From positions 1-6,396 of the forward strand of contig JAJYAX010000091.1 in assembly GCA_021779275.1 (NCBI GenBank): a stretch of DNA of 6,396 bases, given 5' to 3'. The position numbers were made by a program, and so were the translations under genes. The DNA is from Deltaproteobacteria bacterium. GTDB taxonomy: Bacteria > Desulfobacterota > Desulfobulbia > Desulfobulbales > Desulfocapsaceae. Under the pieces are notes generated by a model. That model worked only from the letters and a program-made list of their open reading frames with translations, was not told the DNA's origin and searched no databases. The stretch's first letter is position 1. Each line of letters opens with the position of its first letter. Positions 5,860 through 6,396 of this stretch are shown here, in pieces.

Positions 5860-6204
5860 ATGCAATTAAACCAATATCAAAACCAATTAATTAATATTGT
5901 CCAATCTGCCAACGGCCACTTTTTGTCTGCTTATCAAATTTGTAATATATTGGAAAAGGATTACCCACAAGTCTGGGCCAGCCTTGTGGCCGAATACCCA
6001 TCAACATCAGGAAATCCAGAAATGGGAAAAGGCGCGAACAAGCCATATTCACCAGCAACTTATGTGGCCAAAGCTCTCGAACATTTTCGTGTCAATGGTC
6101 AGCCAATAAGAAAAGAATACTTTTCGTGCGAAAATGTCAATTTTAACGGAACAGACCCAGGGTTTACTGGAAATGTTGTGTCAATTTGGGCATGGAGAAA
6201 TTAA
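5860..6204 (+). CDS. Cassette 2 hypothetical protein (114 residues), possible winged-helix-like
   Basis: I do not recognise a named family. The protein is soluble, with no signal peptide or membrane segment. A leading helix (about 1-16) is followed by HFLSAYQICNILEKDYP (20-36), which looks like a helix pair. Then come a GKGANKPYSP loop (56-65), a helix ATYVAKALEHF (66-76), and a strand-rich end with aromatic residues (REYF-type segment near 85, VVSIWAWRN at the C-terminus). Helix, helix, then a beta hairpin would suit a small winged-helix DNA-binding protein, but this is inference from pattern only. GGAG (5850-5853) sits 6 bases before the ATG, a good ribosome binding site. The gene begins 48 bases inside the cassette boundary at 5812, and its stop is 6 bases from the next TAAC core box. 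Codon use is AT-rich, unlike dnaE. Confidence 0.8.
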   Translation: MQLNQYQNQLINIVQSANGHFLSAYQICNILEKDYPQVWASLVAEYPSTSGNPEMGKGANKPYSPATYVAKALEHFRVNGQPIRKEYFSCENVNFNGTDPGFTGNVVSIWAWRN

Positions 6205-6209
6205 GATTT

Positions 6210-6220
6210 CGCTAACAACC
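6210..6220 (+). other. Truncated attC: first core box only
   Basis: CGCTAACAACC follows the cassette 2 stop at the distance expected of an attC and shares CTAACAA with the complete site at 5731. No matching GTTAG box or paired inner arm is found in the next 85 bases. Instead GGGGTCAA repeats and a transposase gene begin. The attC therefore appears to be cut or replaced by the incoming element. Confidence 0.5.
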
Positions 6221-6273
6221 AAAAGTGGTCAAAAAGGGGTCAAACAAAAAAAGGGGTCAAGTCTTTCTTTGAC
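6221..6273. repeat. GGGGTCAA direct repeats and hairpin upstream of the RAYT gene
   Basis: Three near-identical 12-base units occur: AAAAGTGGTCAA (6221-6232), AAAAGGGGTCAA (6232-6243) and AAAAGGGGTCAA (6249-6260). The last unit runs into an inverted repeat, GTCAA (6256-6260) and TTGAC (6269-6273), with an 8-base loop. ACCA/TGGT (6218-6221 and 6226-6229) makes another small hairpin at the left edge. Short GC-containing repeats with hairpins beside a RAYT gene are what REP-type elements look like, and the transposase probably recognises them. The left border of the element is not precisely set. Confidence 0.6.
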
Positions 6274-6304
6274 TCATTCTGCGCAATATAGTAGAGAGTA
6301 AAGC

Positions 6305-6396
6305 ATGTCAAGGCCGCTACGCATAGAATATTCCGGAGCCTGGTATCATGTGATGAACCGGGGCAGACGAGGAGAGGATATCTTCTCCGATAAGGA
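6305..6396 (+). CDS. REP-associated tyrosine transposase (RAYT, Y1/IS200-like), N-terminal 30 residues
   Basis: Single-strand transposase of the HUH/Y1 family that acts on REP-like hairpins. The visible protein starts MSRPLRIEYSGAWYHVMNRG and continues RRGEDIFSDK, the conserved first strand and loop of RAYT proteins (YHVMNRG followed by an IF segment). The catalytic HUH and tyrosine motifs lie beyond the window, so intactness cannot be judged. The ATG at 6305 is preceded by GAGAG (6294-6298) at 6 bases spacing. A TATAGT box (6287-6292) could be a -10 but has no good -35. The adjacent repeats at 6221-6273 are probably its own ends. The gene lies directly after an interrupted attC, which suggests insertion into the cassette array. 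Confidence 0.88.
   Translation, partial: MSRPLRIEYSGAWYHVMNRGRRGEDIFSDK

Larger units (their letters stand above)
5236..6216 (+). mobile_element. Integron gene-cassette segment, two cassettes, no integrase in window
   Basis: Two single-ORF units on the same strand are separated by a good attC and followed by the first core box of another. Cassette 1 would run from about 5236 to 5811; cassette 2 begins at 5812 and loses its end near 6216. The segment is more AT-rich than dnaE and the nucleotidase gene, as expected of mobile cassettes with separate origins. No intI or clear attI is visible, so this is either the inside or tail of a longer array or a cluster of attC sites lacking an integrase. 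Confidence 0.7.

Noticed and set aside
1..6396. CRISPR arrays, tRNA or rRNA genes, riboswitches
   Set aside because: No regularly spaced repeats, no cloverleaf or rRNA-like segments and no recognisable riboswitch core were found on reading the window.

Overview
The window looks like the chromosome of a Gram-negative bacterium, with a conserved GC-rich core on the left and a more AT-rich accessory segment on the right. Codon use, the type of DNA polymerase III alpha subunit and the REP-associated transposase would fit a member of the Desulfobacterota, but this placement is an impression from sequence style and is uncertain.

Left part (1-2655, minus strand): the N-terminal 885 codons of dnaE, the replicative DNA polymerase III alpha subunit, open at the window edge. 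Its PHP domain appears to keep all the metal-binding positions. A 284-base divergent intergenic region (2656-2939) follows, holding the dnaE ribosome binding site, a short hairpin in the dnaE leader and a candidate promoter for the rightward genes.

Middle (2940-4651, plus strand): a two-gene operon with an ATGA stop/start overlap. The first gene is a 75-residue protein with a possible beta-grasp-like pattern. The second is an exported metallophosphatase/5'-nucleotidase of the UshA type with an atypical C-terminal substrate loop.

Transition (4652-5144): no confident gene. It holds a GC-rich inverted repeat at the end of the nucleotidase gene, a perfect TATAAT box, a 40-codon ORF and a 190-base segment bounded by perfect 13-base inverted repeats, which looks like a MITE or a decayed insertion-sequence remnant.

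Right part (about 5145-6216): what I read as an integron gene-cassette array with no integrase in view. Cassette 1 carries a 154-residue helical protein with an Rx4H motif typical of HEPN ribonucleases. A well-formed attC site (5729-5817), with long pairing arms and an extrahelical base, separates it from cassette 2. Cassette 2 carries a 114-residue protein I do not recognise. The attC expected after cassette 2 starts (TAACAA) but has no second half. Instead there are three AAAAGGGGTCAA-type repeats, a hairpin and the start of a REP-associated tyrosine transposase (RAYT) gene that runs off the window. The simplest reading is that a RAYT element landed in, or replaced part of, the attC site.

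The main biological interest is the cassette array: two small proteins of unknown or tentative function, one a possible HEPN toxin or defence protein, cut short by a single-strand-type transposase.
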